Shown piece after piece: positions 51,964-60,978 of a stretch of DNA of 64,000 nucleotides (position 1 is the first letter of the stretch; each line of letters opens with the position of its first letter). The DNA is taken from contig NZ_JAPDHW010000009.1 in NCBI RefSeq assembly GCF_025971945.1, positions 145,347 to 209,346 of the forward strand, given 5' to 3'. A program made the position numbers and the translations under genes. The notes beneath the pieces were generated by a model. It ran no database searches. It saw only the letters and a program-made list of their open reading frames with translations, and was not told the origin of the DNA. Source of the stretch: Chryseobacterium kimseyorum. GTDB taxonomy: Bacteria > Bacteroidota > Bacteroidia > Flavobacteriales > Weeksellaceae.

Positions 51964-54933
51964 ATGTTAATGAAATCAAAAAAAATACTTTTAGCGGCTG
52001 CTGTTTTCTATTTCGGGGTTTCCGAAGCGCAACAGTCTCAATACTTTACGCAAAAAGAAAACTACAGGTTTAATCTTGCTCAGAATCTCTATCAAACCAA
52101 AATATACAACGCTTCACAATACGAATATGCACGTCAGTATTTCTACAATCAGAATCTGGAGCAGTCGAGAAAAGAGGCGGCTCAGTTTTTCGATAATGTG
52201 ATCGGAGTAATCCTTCAGAAAAATCATGCAGAAGATGGTTTGACGGCTTTTATGAAAGAATACCCGAACTCGGCATATTTTGCTCAGGCCAATTTACCTT
52301 TGGCGGATTATTATTTGGCTAAAAAAGATTTTAAGGAAGCTTTAAAGACTTTAAAAAAAGTTAATCAATACCAACTGACCAAGGAAGAAAATACACAGTA
52401 TATTCTGAAACTGGGTTACGCCAAATTTATGATGGGCGATTCTAAAGGAGCAATTGATGCGCTGGAAGAAGCTCACAAAACGGCAGACGAATCTCAGAAA
52501 GGTGATATTGCTTATATGTTGGGTCATTTGTACTATTCAAGCAAGCAGAACGATCAGGCGTTTCAGTATTTTGATTCGATAAAAGATCAGCCTAAATTTT
52601 CAAAACTGGTGCGTCCGTACTATGTGCAGATGCATTACAACGATAAAGATTACGATAAGGCGATTTCGGAAGGAAATGCTTTGCTGAATGAAGATATTTC
52701 TGCGTCTTACAAAGCGGAAGTTCATAAAATCATCGGTGAATCTTATTTCATGAAGAATGATTACGAATCTGCTTACCCACACTTGAAAGATTATCTGAGT
52801 GTTCAGCAAAACCCATCAGAAAATGATCTGTATGAAATGGGATTTGTGGCGGCTCAGCTTAAAAAATATGATGAAGCGGTTTCTTATTACAACCAATTGA
52901 TCAACAGTAATTCGGCGTTGGCTCAGAATGCGTATTATCAGTTGGGAAATGCGTATTTGGCGGTTGATAAAAAGCAGGAAGCGCTTTCAGCATTCCGTTC
53001 GTCTTATCAGATGGATTATGATGCGAGTGTAAAACAGCTGGCGCATGAGCAGTATGCAAAATTGGGTTACGACATCGGAAACCCGTTTGAAAGTCCGACC
53101 ACGGTCATTCAAAATTACATTACGTCCAACCCTAGTGGTCCTAAAAATGCGGAAATGAGATCGCTTTTGGTGAAGTCTTATCTGTATTCCGGGAACTTTA
53201 AGGAAACTTTGAATGCGATTGATAAATTGCCAAACTCTACTCCGGAAACCGATAAAGTTGATCAGGAAGTTTCTTACTTATTAGGAACGGAAGAATTCAA
53301 TAAAGGTAATTTCGACGAAGCGGAAAGATATTTCCTGAGAAGTTTAGAATTTAATATTAATAAAGAATTCAACAGCAGAGCTTTATACTGGCTGGGTCAG
53401 GTGTATTATCAGAAAGGAAATTATCCTTCTGCGATTACCCGTTACGAAAAACTGACCAACGAAACTTTCCCTGAAAAGCAGCAGTTGCCTTACGATTTGG
53501 GTTACGCTTATTTTAAATCTAAAAAATTCGATCAGGCGGAACAGTATTTTACACAATATTTGAAAAATCCGAAACCTGAATTTAAAAATGATGCTGAGCT
53601 TCGCTTAGCGGATATCAATTACGCCAACAACGACTTAGATCAGGCGATTGCAATTTACGATAAAAACGAAGATGCAACTGATTATACATTGTACCAAAAA
53701 GCATTGGCTTTAGGATTTAAAAATGATAATGTTGCGAAAATCACCAACTTAAAGTCTTTGATTTCTAAATATCCAGGTTCTGAGTATATCGATGATGCTC
53801 AGTACGAGATTGGTGTTGCTTATGCTACTCAGGATGACTTTACCAACTCTAATGATTTCTTCGGAAAGGTCATAAAATCATCTTCGGATAAAGATTTGGT
53901 GGCAAATGCATCGATTTACAGAGCGCAGAATTATATCGACCAAAATCAAAATGACAAAGCGTTATCTGAATTAAAATCTTTAGGAACGCAATATAAAAAT
54001 ACAGCTTACGCACAGAAGATTGTTCAGGCTGCGAAACCTATTTTCACCAAAACTGGTGACGTTTCAGGATATGCTGATTTTGCAAAAAATGTGGGAGTTA
54101 ATATCGACGCTTCAGAAATCGACGAAATCAATTTGTCAACCGGGAAACAATACTTCACGAAGAAAGATTATAAAAATGCAATTTCATATTACGAGAAATA
54201 TTTAACTCAAAATCCTAGCGGAGAAGGTCTTTATCAGGCTAAATATGAATTGGGAGAAAGTTATTATCAAACGAATAATCCAACGAAAGCATTATTGGTT
54301 TTACAGGAAATTGCCAGCATTCAGAATGATTATCAGGATGATGCTGCCACGAGAGTTTCTCAGATTTATATAGCGCAGGGTAATTCTGCTGAAGCTAAAA
54401 AATATTTAGAAAACATTAAAAATTCATCCAATATTAACGTGAGAAATTATGCGAATGTTGAGTTGATGAAAATGTATGCCGAAGAAAAGAATTTCTCAGA
54501 AGCTGAAAAATTAGCGAACGCTGTAATCGCCAACAATAAAAACTCTGCGGCGGTTATTGAAACTGCAAAGGTTATTAAGGCGAGAAGTCTGATGAACTCA
54601 GGAAAAGATAAAGACGCGCAGACTGCGTATACATCACTTGAAAAATCTTCAAACACTGAAGTTGCGGCAGAAGCTCTTTACGCAAAAGCATTCTATCAGA
54701 ATAAAGGAAAAGCATTTAAATCTTCTAATGAAACCATTTTTAAGCTGGCTAACAATTATGCATCTGAAGATTACTGGGGCGCAAAAGCACTGGTTTTGAT
54801 GGCGAAAAATTATATTGGTTTGAAAGATAATTATCAGGCGAGTTATACCTGCGATCAGATTATTTCAAACTACGCAGATTTCCCTGAAATTGTAGCAGAA
54901 GCGAAGGAGGTAAAAAAGCAGATTAAAAAGTAA
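51964..54933 (+). CDS. Large periplasmic TPR-repeat protein
   Basis: A protein of about 989 residues with a signal peptide (MKSKKILLAAAVFYFGVSEA) and TPR-like repeats over nearly its whole length, such as YYLAKKDFKEALKTLKKVNQ, YWLGQVYYQKGNYPSAITRY and YYQTNNPTKALLVLQEIA. Starts at 51964 and 51970 (both ATG) are possible. TPR arrays bind proteins. The next gene, 88 bases downstream, encodes an outer-membrane barrel, so this protein may be a periplasmic or surface partner of it. A -7 box TATTTTTG lies at 51931-51938. Confidence 0.85.
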   Translation: MLMKSKKILLAAAVFYFGVSEAQQSQYFTQKENYRFNLAQNLYQTKIYNASQYEYARQYFYNQNLEQSRKEAAQFFDNVIGVILQKNHAEDGLTAFMKEYPNSAYFAQANLPLADYYLAKKDFKEALKTLKKVNQYQLTKEENTQYILKLGYAKFMMGDSKGAIDALEEAHKTADESQKGDIAYMLGHLYYSSKQNDQAFQYFDSIKDQPKFSKLVRPYYVQMHYNDKDYDKAISEGNALLNEDISASYKAEVHKIIGESYFMKNDYESAYPHLKDYLSVQQNPSENDLYEMGFVAAQLKKYDEAVSYYNQLINSNSALAQNAYYQLGNAYLAVDKKQEALSAFRSSYQMDYDASVKQLAHEQYAKLGYDIGNPFESPTTVIQNYITSNPSGPKNAEMRSLLVKSYLYSGNFKETLNAIDKLPNSTPETDKVDQEVSYLLGTEEFNKGNFDEAERYFLRSLEFNINKEFNSRALYWLGQVYYQKGNYPSAITRYEKLTNETFPEKQQLPYDLGYAYFKSKKFDQAEQYFTQYLKNPKPEFKNDAELRLADINYANNDLDQAIAIYDKNEDATDYTLYQKALALGFKNDNVAKITNLKSLISKYPGSEYIDDAQYEIGVAYATQDDFTNSNDFFGKVIKSSSDKDLVANASIYRAQNYIDQNQNDKALSELKSLGTQYKNTAYAQKIVQAAKPIFTKTGDVSGYADFAKNVGVNIDASEIDEINLSTGKQYFTKKDYKNAISYYEKYLTQNPSGEGLYQAKYELGESYYQTNNPTKALLVLQEIASIQNDYQDDAATRVSQIYIAQGNSAEAKKYLENIKNSSNINVRNYANVELMKMYAEEKNFSEAEKLANAVIANNKNSAAVIETAKVIKARSLMNSGKDKDAQTAYTSLEKSSNTEVAAEALYAKAFYQNKGKAFKSSNETIFKLANNYASEDYWGAKALVLMAKNYIGLKDNYQASYTCDQIISNYADFPEIVAEAKEVKKQIKK

Positions 54934-55021
54934 AAAAGTACAATGTATATATGTAAAAAGTATAGTGTAACATCGAATACATTTTACATCCGACATGATA
55001 CATTCATACAAAAAATAAACA

Positions 55022-56791
55022 ATGAATAAGAGAATTCAAATATTATCTATATTATTCCTGGGAATTTCGTCGGTGGCGTTTTCTCAGATTAAAGAGGAAA
55101 AACTGATTCTTAACAAGAAAAGAGAACCGGAAGTAAAGAAAATTGAGAAGAAGAAAACCTCAGTAGAAACGGTGAAAAATTATCCGCCGGAAGAGAAATC
55201 AGCGAATCCTGTGAAGTATAATATAACAGATGTTCCTGCGGTTTCAGATTTTAAGACTTCTACCATTCAGGGAGAAGATGTTGCCCCGAAGTTTGACAGA
55301 ACGGCGCAGAATAACTATTTCCAGTTCGGAATGGGGAATTACGGAAAAATTGTAGCCGATGCGAATATTTCTACAACGCTTGAGAATAAACTTGAAGTAG
55401 GAGCAGATGTTCATGTTCTTTCTACTAATGGTTTGAAGAAGGTTTACGATTGGGATTCCAATCAGAGTTCGGCAACTCTGGGAGCTTTCTTAAATTCTTA
55501 TGGGGAGAAAGGAAAAATCAATGTGAATGCTGAATACGGATTAGATAATTACAACTATTACGGAATTTACGCCCTGACTCCTTCTGCGGATGTAGATTTG
55601 AAGCAGAAAGTGAATCAGTTTAAGGTAAACGGTTATTATGATTTTTATTCAAATGAAATTTTAAATGATGTAAGAGTAAAATCTTCATTTTTAAGCGATC
55701 ATTTTGATGCAAAAGAAAATCAGGCTTCCATCTGGGCCAACCTTTCGAAACATGCTGTAGAACTGGGAAAAAGCGGAGTTGTTTTGAATGCTGATTTAGG
55801 CTTAGGTTTAGAAACAGTAAAAACAGATTTTGCTTTATTAAATAAAAACTCCTCTACATTCTTTAATGCAGATATTGCCCCGAAAGTAACATTTGCGAAA
55901 GGGGAATCGTATTTGATGTTGGGTTCTTCATTTTCATTTTTAAATGCGAGAAATTCAAATTTAATCTTAGCTGAAGAATTGAAGAACAATAAAACGTATT
56001 GGTTTCCACAGGCTGAATTTCAGGTGGCTGCTGCCAAAGAATTTAAATTTTATGGTGGAGTTGATGGTGGTTTAAAACTGAACACGTACAGCGAATTGTT
56101 GCAGACAAACCCTTTCCTGGTTTCAGATCAGATGTTGAGACCAACGGAGACACAATATCATTTTTATGCAGGTTTAAGAGGAGATATCGACGAAACTTTT
56201 AAATATGATGTTTCTGCAGGATTCGGAAAGATGAGAAACATTATGTTCTTTGGAGCTAATAATCTTTTCACGAATGAATTTACTGTAGACAGACCAGGTT
56301 ATGATTTCGCCAATACGTTTTCCGCGATTTACGACGATGGAAATGTGAGTGACATCAAAGGAAGTTTACAGTATTTCCCATTAGAAAACCTGATCGTTGA
56401 TGCTGATGTTAGATTTTTAAAATATGATTTAAAAAACTACGACAATATCTACAACGTTCCATTATTGACAGGAAGCATCGGTGCAAAATACACGATGTTT
56501 GAAAAAAAACTGTCTTTAGGCTTCAAAGGAATTTTTGCAAGTGACAGAACGACAAACTCGTATATGCTTGAGGGCGTGGGAAGTCCGTCGGTGATTTTCC
56601 AGTCAACAGAAGATACGAATGATAAAGTTGGAGGTTATGCAGATTTAAACTTGTCTGCAGAGTATAAAATTCACAAAAATTTCAGTATTTTCGCACTCGG
56701 AAACAATCTTCTGAGCTCAAAATACCAAACGTACAAAGGCTACAAAGTTCTTGGTGCGCAGGTTGTGGGAGGTGTGAAGATTACTTTCTAA
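55022..56791 (+). CDS. Outer-membrane beta-barrel protein (TonB-receptor-like, no plug)
   Basis: A 589-residue protein with a signal peptide (about 1-21), a charged Lys/Glu-rich stretch (about 24-65) and then alternating beta strands rich in aromatic and polar residues up to the terminal VLGAQVVGGVKITF, which ends in Phe as most outer-membrane barrels do. There is no TonB box or plug domain, and it is short for a receptor, so it is a barrel of unknown function. It is linked in position to the large TPR gene; both are found together in flavobacteria as I recall. Confidence 0.75.
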   Translation: MNKRIQILSILFLGISSVAFSQIKEEKLILNKKREPEVKKIEKKKTSVETVKNYPPEEKSANPVKYNITDVPAVSDFKTSTIQGEDVAPKFDRTAQNNYFQFGMGNYGKIVADANISTTLENKLEVGADVHVLSTNGLKKVYDWDSNQSSATLGAFLNSYGEKGKINVNAEYGLDNYNYYGIYALTPSADVDLKQKVNQFKVNGYYDFYSNEILNDVRVKSSFLSDHFDAKENQASIWANLSKHAVELGKSGVVLNADLGLGLETVKTDFALLNKNSSTFFNADIAPKVTFAKGESYLMLGSSFSFLNARNSNLILAEELKNNKTYWFPQAEFQVAAAKEFKFYGGVDGGLKLNTYSELLQTNPFLVSDQMLRPTETQYHFYAGLRGDIDETFKYDVSAGFGKMRNIMFFGANNLFTNEFTVDRPGYDFANTFSAIYDDGNVSDIKGSLQYFPLENLIVDADVRFLKYDLKNYDNIYNVPLLTGSIGAKYTMFEKKLSLGFKGIFASDRTTNSYMLEGVGSPSVIFQSTEDTNDKVGGYADLNLSAEYKIHKNFSIFALGNNLLSSKYQTYKGYKVLGAQVVGGVKITF

Positions 56792-56795
56792 AATA

Positions 56796-56857
56796 ATTAT
56801 TGATAAATGATGATCGATGAATGACTATAATCTCACTTATTATCATTTATCAATAAT
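56796..56857. repeat. 16-bp perfect inverted repeat upstream of tRNA-Arg
   Basis: ATTATTGATAAATGAT (56796-56811) is the perfect inverse of 56842-56857, with a 30-base centre. It begins 5 bases after the barrel gene stop and ends 6 bases before the tRNA. It could be a terminator (poor T run) or a repeat element. Confidence 0.6.
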
Positions 56858-56863
56858 AAAAAT

Positions 56864-56937
56864 GGCTTCGTAGTTCAACTGGATAGAATATCAGATTTCG
56901 GCTCTGAGGGTTGGGGGTTCGAATCCCTCCGAGGTCA
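56864..56937 (+). tRNA. tRNA-Arg (anticodon TCG)
   Basis: A 74-base cloverleaf. Acceptor stem GGCTTCG with CGAGGTC, D stem GTTC/GAAT, anticodon stem TCAGA/TCTGA around loop TTTCGGC (anticodon TCG, reading CGA and, if modified, other CGN codons), T stem GGGGG/CCCTC around TTCGAAT. The discriminator base is A and CCA is not encoded. A terminator follows after 8 bases. It is a single tRNA, not part of an array. Confidence 0.92.
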
Positions 56938-56945
56938 CTTTATAG

Positions 56946-56976
56946 AAAAGATCACTTTTTAATAGTGATCTTTTTT
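56946..56976 (+). terminator. Rho-independent terminator after tRNA-Arg
   Basis: An 11-bp perfect stem (56946-56956 with 56964-56974), a 7-base loop and a T run. Confidence 0.85.
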
Positions 56977-57359
56977 CGCTTTTATAAGTGTTGTTAATCA
57001 GTAAAATATAAGTTTGGGAAGAGTTTAGTTGGGTGTTCGATAAGCATCTTCATAAAATGTAAGTTGTCATTAAAAATTGAACACATAAACCAAAATTTGT
57101 TAGTCTAAATAACAGAACAGTTACTGTCACTTGGATAATAGTGAATGGATTGATGAACTTATATGACCGCATGAGTTTTTTCTTATCAAAAAATGAATCC
57201 CAAAATGCAGAAGTACTAAAGATTCTAAAAATACAAAATCCCCAAAATGTAAATTCGAAAAAACCTGAAATGCTATTTAATTGTAGCCTTCATTGCTGGA
57301 TGACATCATTGAAAACAATGCGATGATTAAAACAAAAACCAATACTGTAAAAAGTTTTC
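56977..57359. other. Intergenic region with no clear gene
   Basis: About 380 bases. A 61-codon open frame at 57141-57326 has low-complexity content and no recognisable fold; it may be a decayed gene fragment or chance. Nothing else was found. Confidence 0.4.
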
Positions 57360-58124
57360 TCAGCAACCTTTTGTATAGTTCCAAAGATTGGGTTCTCCGT
57401 TATCATCAATGATTTTTAGCCAGCCTTCAGTTTGCGATTCTATATTTTCTGTTTCTTCCAATTCAGTGTTGCAGGGATGTTCCTTGTATTTTTTCACTTT
57501 CACTTTACACCATTGTCCAGAGATGTTTTTTGTAAGTTTAATTTCAAATAAATCTCCACGTACCGAACCCATTATTTCGCTTTCGGAGTTGGGTTCTTTC
57601 CGCAGCCGCAATCCGGGTTCATTGGCATAATAACCTAAAGCATCAGTACTTTGAGCAATCATTTGGTCGCGCCAGTTGATCGTTTTGAAACCGTGTTTTT
57701 CAATTTCAGCGACGCTGAGCCAGTAGTTTTTTGAAGAATCAAGAACTTTTACAAAACCTTTGGCAGAATCTGTGTAATTGATGGCAAATATTTCATAACC
57801 GATTTCCCGATAATGATCGATCTTCACTTTTTTATTTTCTGTTACGAAATAGATTTTGTAAGGAACCTGGTCATCTTCTTTGATGTTTCCTAATCTTTTA
57901 ATAGTTCCAATAATTTTTCCTTTCGGGCTGTCGTACACTGAAAAACCATGTTCAGGCAAGAGAATGCAACAATATTTTTCCGAATATTTCAAACTGTCAA
58001 CTTTAGGGACAATAATTCCCCTTTTGCCGGCTACATTTTCGTTTTCCATTTTATCTTGGCAGGAATGGAGTGTGAAACCAAAGAATATTATTATCAACAG
58101 GAGAGAAGAGGGTGTATTTTTCAT
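57360..58124 (-). CDS. Lipoprotein with a bacterial SH3-like domain
   Basis: A 254-residue protein with a lipoprotein signal ending in HSC (C22). The mature part has two beta-rich halves. The second (about 165-210) is a bacterial SH3 domain, with GLRLRKEPNSESEIMGSVRG and QWCKVKVKKY; the first (about 55-120, GFSVYDSPKGKIIGTIKRLG) looks like another. Bacterial SH3 domains bind cell-wall peptides or proteins. It ends a run of minus-strand envelope genes; function unknown. Confidence 0.7.
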   Translation of the reverse strand: MKNTPSSLLLIIIFFGFTLHSCQDKMENENVAGKRGIIVPKVDSLKYSEKYCCILLPEHGFSVYDSPKGKIIGTIKRLGNIKEDDQVPYKIYFVTENKKVKIDHYREIGYEIFAINYTDSAKGFVKVLDSSKNYWLSVAEIEKHGFKTINWRDQMIAQSTDALGYYANEPGLRLRKEPNSESEIMGSVRGDLFEIKLTKNISGQWCKVKVKKYKEHPCNTELEETENIESQTEGWLKIIDDNGEPNLWNYTKGC

Positions 58125-58134
58125 CTATTTAGTT

Positions 58135-58440
58135 TTAAGAAGTTATTCGTTTTTTAGTATGATATACTAAGAAAAACAGGATCAGCAAGATTACCGAAAA
58201 TCCTCCTACAATGGCTGAAATTAATTGAAAGAAAACCTTTTCGAAAGCCTTACTTTCGCCATCACAAAGCACCTCGTCTCCCCAAATATCAGTTCCTTTT
58301 TCGCCTTCAAACATTGATTCGTTACAGGCGAAATGTTCAGGCATGACAATTCCCAAATAAAATAGAAGCAAAGGAATGTAAAACATCAGCAAAATGATGG
58401 CAATGGCTTTTAAAATCGTGTTTTTATCTTTGTTCTCCAT
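58135..58440 (-). CDS. Small two-helix membrane protein
   Basis: A 101-residue protein with two hydrophobic helices (about 10-32 and 70-92) and a hydrophilic loop between them containing two Cys (HFACNESMFEGEKGTDIWGD). It starts MENKDKNTILK; the upstream gene starts MENKDQLATLK, so the two may share ancestry at the N terminus. It overlaps that gene by 17 bases, indicating translational coupling. Function unknown. Confidence 0.6.
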   Translation of the reverse strand: MENKDKNTILKAIAIILLMFYIPLLLFYLGIVMPEHFACNESMFEGEKGTDIWGDEVLCDGESKAFEKVFFQLISAIVGGFSVILLILFFLVYHTKKRITS

Positions 58441-58900
58441 ATTTTTTAATGAAAAGCTGATGATTTATGAAAAGTAACGCAGCAAGAGACAAAGTCGAAA
58501 TCGGTAAAGCCGAATAATAAATAACATAATGTATTTCTTCATTAAAAAGATAGGTGCTCCAGGACGATTCCCGCTCCACAAAAATGCTGTAATCCCAGAA
58601 AAACCAAATGGAAATCAAGAGTAAAAACTGAACAGTCATTATGAAAATTCTGTTCATTTGAGAAGGTAAAACTGTAAATAAAATGCCAAGAAAAAGCGCA
58701 GTTATTAATGATAGATACATTACATCTTCTACGAACCAACATTCTAAACAGGCACTCGACATACTCTCTGACAAATGCCCCATTGACCAGTGAAGCTGCA
58801 AAAATGTAGCAACAAAAATGATGATTCCAAGGGCGGAAACACGCTTTAGAAAACTGATGGTTTTGGTTTTTAGAGTCGCGAGTTGATCTTTATTTTCCAT
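58424..58900 (-). CDS. Small four-helix membrane protein
   Basis: A 158-residue protein with four hydrophobic helices and a Cys-containing extracytoplasmic segment (SSACLECWFVEDVMYLS). The N terminus MENKDQLATLK resembles the start of the following gene, with which it overlaps by 17 bases. It is probably co-transcribed with the flanking lipoprotein genes. Family not recognised. Confidence 0.6.
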   Translation of the reverse strand: MENKDQLATLKTKTISFLKRVSALGIIIFVATFLQLHWSMGHLSESMSSACLECWFVEDVMYLSLITALFLGILFTVLPSQMNRIFIMTVQFLLLISIWFFWDYSIFVERESSWSTYLFNEEIHYVIYYSALPISTLSLAALLFINHQLFIKKYGEQR

Positions 58901-58936
58901 ATTGGCTGATGAAACGTTTTTTTTAATCTTAAAAAT

Positions 58937-59737
58937 TTATTTTGCTAAAATTTTCACTTTGAAAAATCGGCTTTTAAGTCCATCTTCAACAAATTCGGTT
59001 TCCGTTAAGTAAAGTGTGTTTTCATCTGACCAAAATGATTCTCCAACAGTACACAACCAATGTTTTGTCAATTTTTCAAATTCCTCGTCAAGCTGAATTA
59101 CTTTTATAAACTCATTATTGATCTTCCTTTGGATAAAATAGGAAGAACATTCCTGACCGCCAAAATGCCCATTTAACCTAAAATGTTCTTTCGGAGAGAA
59201 GACCAAAATATCAGGGTTTCCGGTTTGTTCGGTTTCATTTCCGTTTTTTAAATTAAAACTAACATCACTGGTATGTCCACCTTCACAAAGTAGAATATCT
59301 TCCTCAGGAAAATAAGCTTTAAAAATACATTCCTCAGATTCATAATATAATTTTCCTTTGTTGTTTTTCCCATTCCTAAAATTAATATTTGTAACCAATG
59401 GATATTCCGGGATTTTTTCATCAAATTCCACTATTCCTTTCAGCATTTTTTTTGCTACAGTGATGTCTGTGATTTTCACAGGAGTTTTCTTTTTCGGAAC
59501 CGTTTTCTTTTTCACAGCATTAAATTGCAAAGAATCTATTTCCTCAATGGTGATGGTGTACTGAAATGATTTCCCATACTTTTCTTCGGCAGCGGATTTT
59601 ATACTGTCTTCCGTTTTGTGAATTTCTGTTTCTGTGAGATTTTTCTGCTCAGTTTTCTTTTCGTTTTGGCAAGATTGTAAACTGAAACCAACTGAAATCA
59701 TTATTATTATTATGAGTGAGCTGAAGATTCTTTTCAT
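58937..59737 (-). CDS. Hypothetical lipoprotein
   Basis: A 266-residue protein with a lipoprotein signal ending QSC (C23) followed by a Lys/Glu-rich linker. The mature part has no recognised domain; GHFGGQECSSYFIQRKINNE and LTKHWLCTVGESFWSDENTL are the most distinctive stretches. It lies 36 bases upstream of the four-helix protein gene on the same strand. Function unknown. Confidence 0.65.
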   Translation of the reverse strand: MKRIFSSLIIIIMISVGFSLQSCQNEKKTEQKNLTETEIHKTEDSIKSAAEEKYGKSFQYTITIEEIDSLQFNAVKKKTVPKKKTPVKITDITVAKKMLKGIVEFDEKIPEYPLVTNINFRNGKNNKGKLYYESEECIFKAYFPEEDILLCEGGHTSDVSFNLKNGNETEQTGNPDILVFSPKEHFRLNGHFGGQECSSYFIQRKINNEFIKVIQLDEEFEKLTKHWLCTVGESFWSDENTLYLTETEFVEDGLKSRFFKVKILAK

Positions 59738-59800
59738 TTGTGTTTTGTAAATTAATTGTATCTTTTTTAATCTTAAATAAATGACCGATGAATGTAAATC

Positions 59801-60538
59801 TTATAGTCTCTTTTGTTTTTTAAAAGTTAGAAAAAAGTAATTCTGGATTTTTGTGTTTAATGGAATCTGAAAATTTCCACTACCCAAATTGATGTTAGCA
59901 TAAATATAAAGATTTTCCTTATTCGCTGGAGGTTTTTCAATCCAGAAATTCTCTCTAAAAACTTCGTTAATTTCCTTTACTTCAGCAGAAGTAAGTTTCA
60001 TTTTCTTCTTTACCATTTTTGGAGATTCATTGTCAAAACTTTCCATTTTTTCATAAATCATCGAATCTTCTTTTAACGTAAAATTTTCGTTCAGGTCAGG
60101 ATTTCCATATTTTACCCTTACCAGGCTCAGGACATTTATATCTTCAAAATCTTTTTGAACTAAAAGTGAAGTGGCAGATTTAAGTCCGGACTTGGTTCTG
60201 GAAAATTTTTGCTTAAAGAATTCGTCTGAATCATAACTTAATTTTTGATTGATGGAGTCTAATTTAGGTTTTAAATAAAATGTAGATTCATTTTCATTTA
60301 TCACGTTTCCGTCAATGATATCAACTGTAGTATAATCACCCTGATTGTTAAGATGGTAATATTTGAAATGTCTATCTTTAATTTGCAGTAGTGAGGAAAA
60401 TGTGCAACAGCCATTATGAGCAGGCAGCATCTGACTTTGAGAAAAGTAAGTTTCTATTGGCTTTGCTCTAATTTCTTTTTCTTGTTTTGAGCAATTCACA
60501 AAAGTAAAAAAGAAAGAAAAAATCAGAAAATATTTCAT
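59801..60538 (-). CDS. Hypothetical lipoprotein
   Basis: A 245-residue protein with a short lipoprotein signal ending VNC (C16). It continues with a segment containing two Cys (HNGCCTFSSLLQIKDRHFKY) and alternates short strands and helices with no recognised domain. It is the first of the five envelope genes on this strand and probably starts their transcription. Function unknown. Confidence 0.65.
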   Translation of the reverse strand: MKYFLIFSFFFTFVNCSKQEKEIRAKPIETYFSQSQMLPAHNGCCTFSSLLQIKDRHFKYYHLNNQGDYTTVDIIDGNVINENESTFYLKPKLDSINQKLSYDSDEFFKQKFSRTKSGLKSATSLLVQKDFEDINVLSLVRVKYGNPDLNENFTLKEDSMIYEKMESFDNESPKMVKKKMKLTSAEVKEINEVFRENFWIEKPPANKENLYIYANINLGSGNFQIPLNTKIQNYFFLTFKKQKRL

Positions 60539-60920
60539 TATCTCTTCGTGGTTTTAAAATTAAATGGTCTCAACGTCAATCTCAAAATTTCATTGTTACT
60601 TCTAAAATAGTTCTTTAACCTTATTCAGTGATCAATAAGTAATGTATGTGGAACTTGATTGTTCATAAATAGACATCAAAGTAAAAATAAGAGTCTGCTT
60701 TGAAACTTAGTTCGCATTCTGATTGATGTCTTTTCTATAATTCTTAACTAAAATTAAATAACTTTGATGAGAATTAAATAGTTTTATTAAAATAATTTAA
60801 TTGATTTATTTAAAAAGAAAAGATCGATAAGTGTTGATTTATAAGTAGTTATCAAAAAGTCAGAATTCAGCACGTTTTGTCAGATGTATTTTAATGATAT
60901 GATTTAAATATGAAAAAAAA
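60539..60920. other. AT-rich intergenic region, nothing assigned
   Basis: About 380 bases, strongly AT-rich, between two minus-strand genes. It must hold the promoter of the lipoprotein genes. No gene, RNA or repeat was identified. Confidence 0.4.
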
Positions 60921-60951
60921 TAAAAAACGGCTTATCATTGCGATAAGCCGT
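60921..60951 (-). terminator. Rho-independent terminator of the outer-membrane receptor gene
   Basis: A 10-bp perfect stem (60927-60936 with 60942-60951), a 5-base loop, and on the minus strand a T run after it (A-run 60922-60927). Confidence 0.85.
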
Positions 60952-60978
60952 GAGGTTAACTGATTTTTATAAAAGTCC

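Noticed and set aside
56864..56937. tRNA-Arg as an integration site for a genomic island
   Set aside because: No integrase gene and no direct repeat of the tRNA 3' end were found downstream.
57141..57326. 61-codon open frame reading MNGLMNLYDRMSFFLSKN
   Set aside because: Low-complexity residues, no promoter, no recognisable fold and no partner gene; kept only as part of an unassigned spacer.
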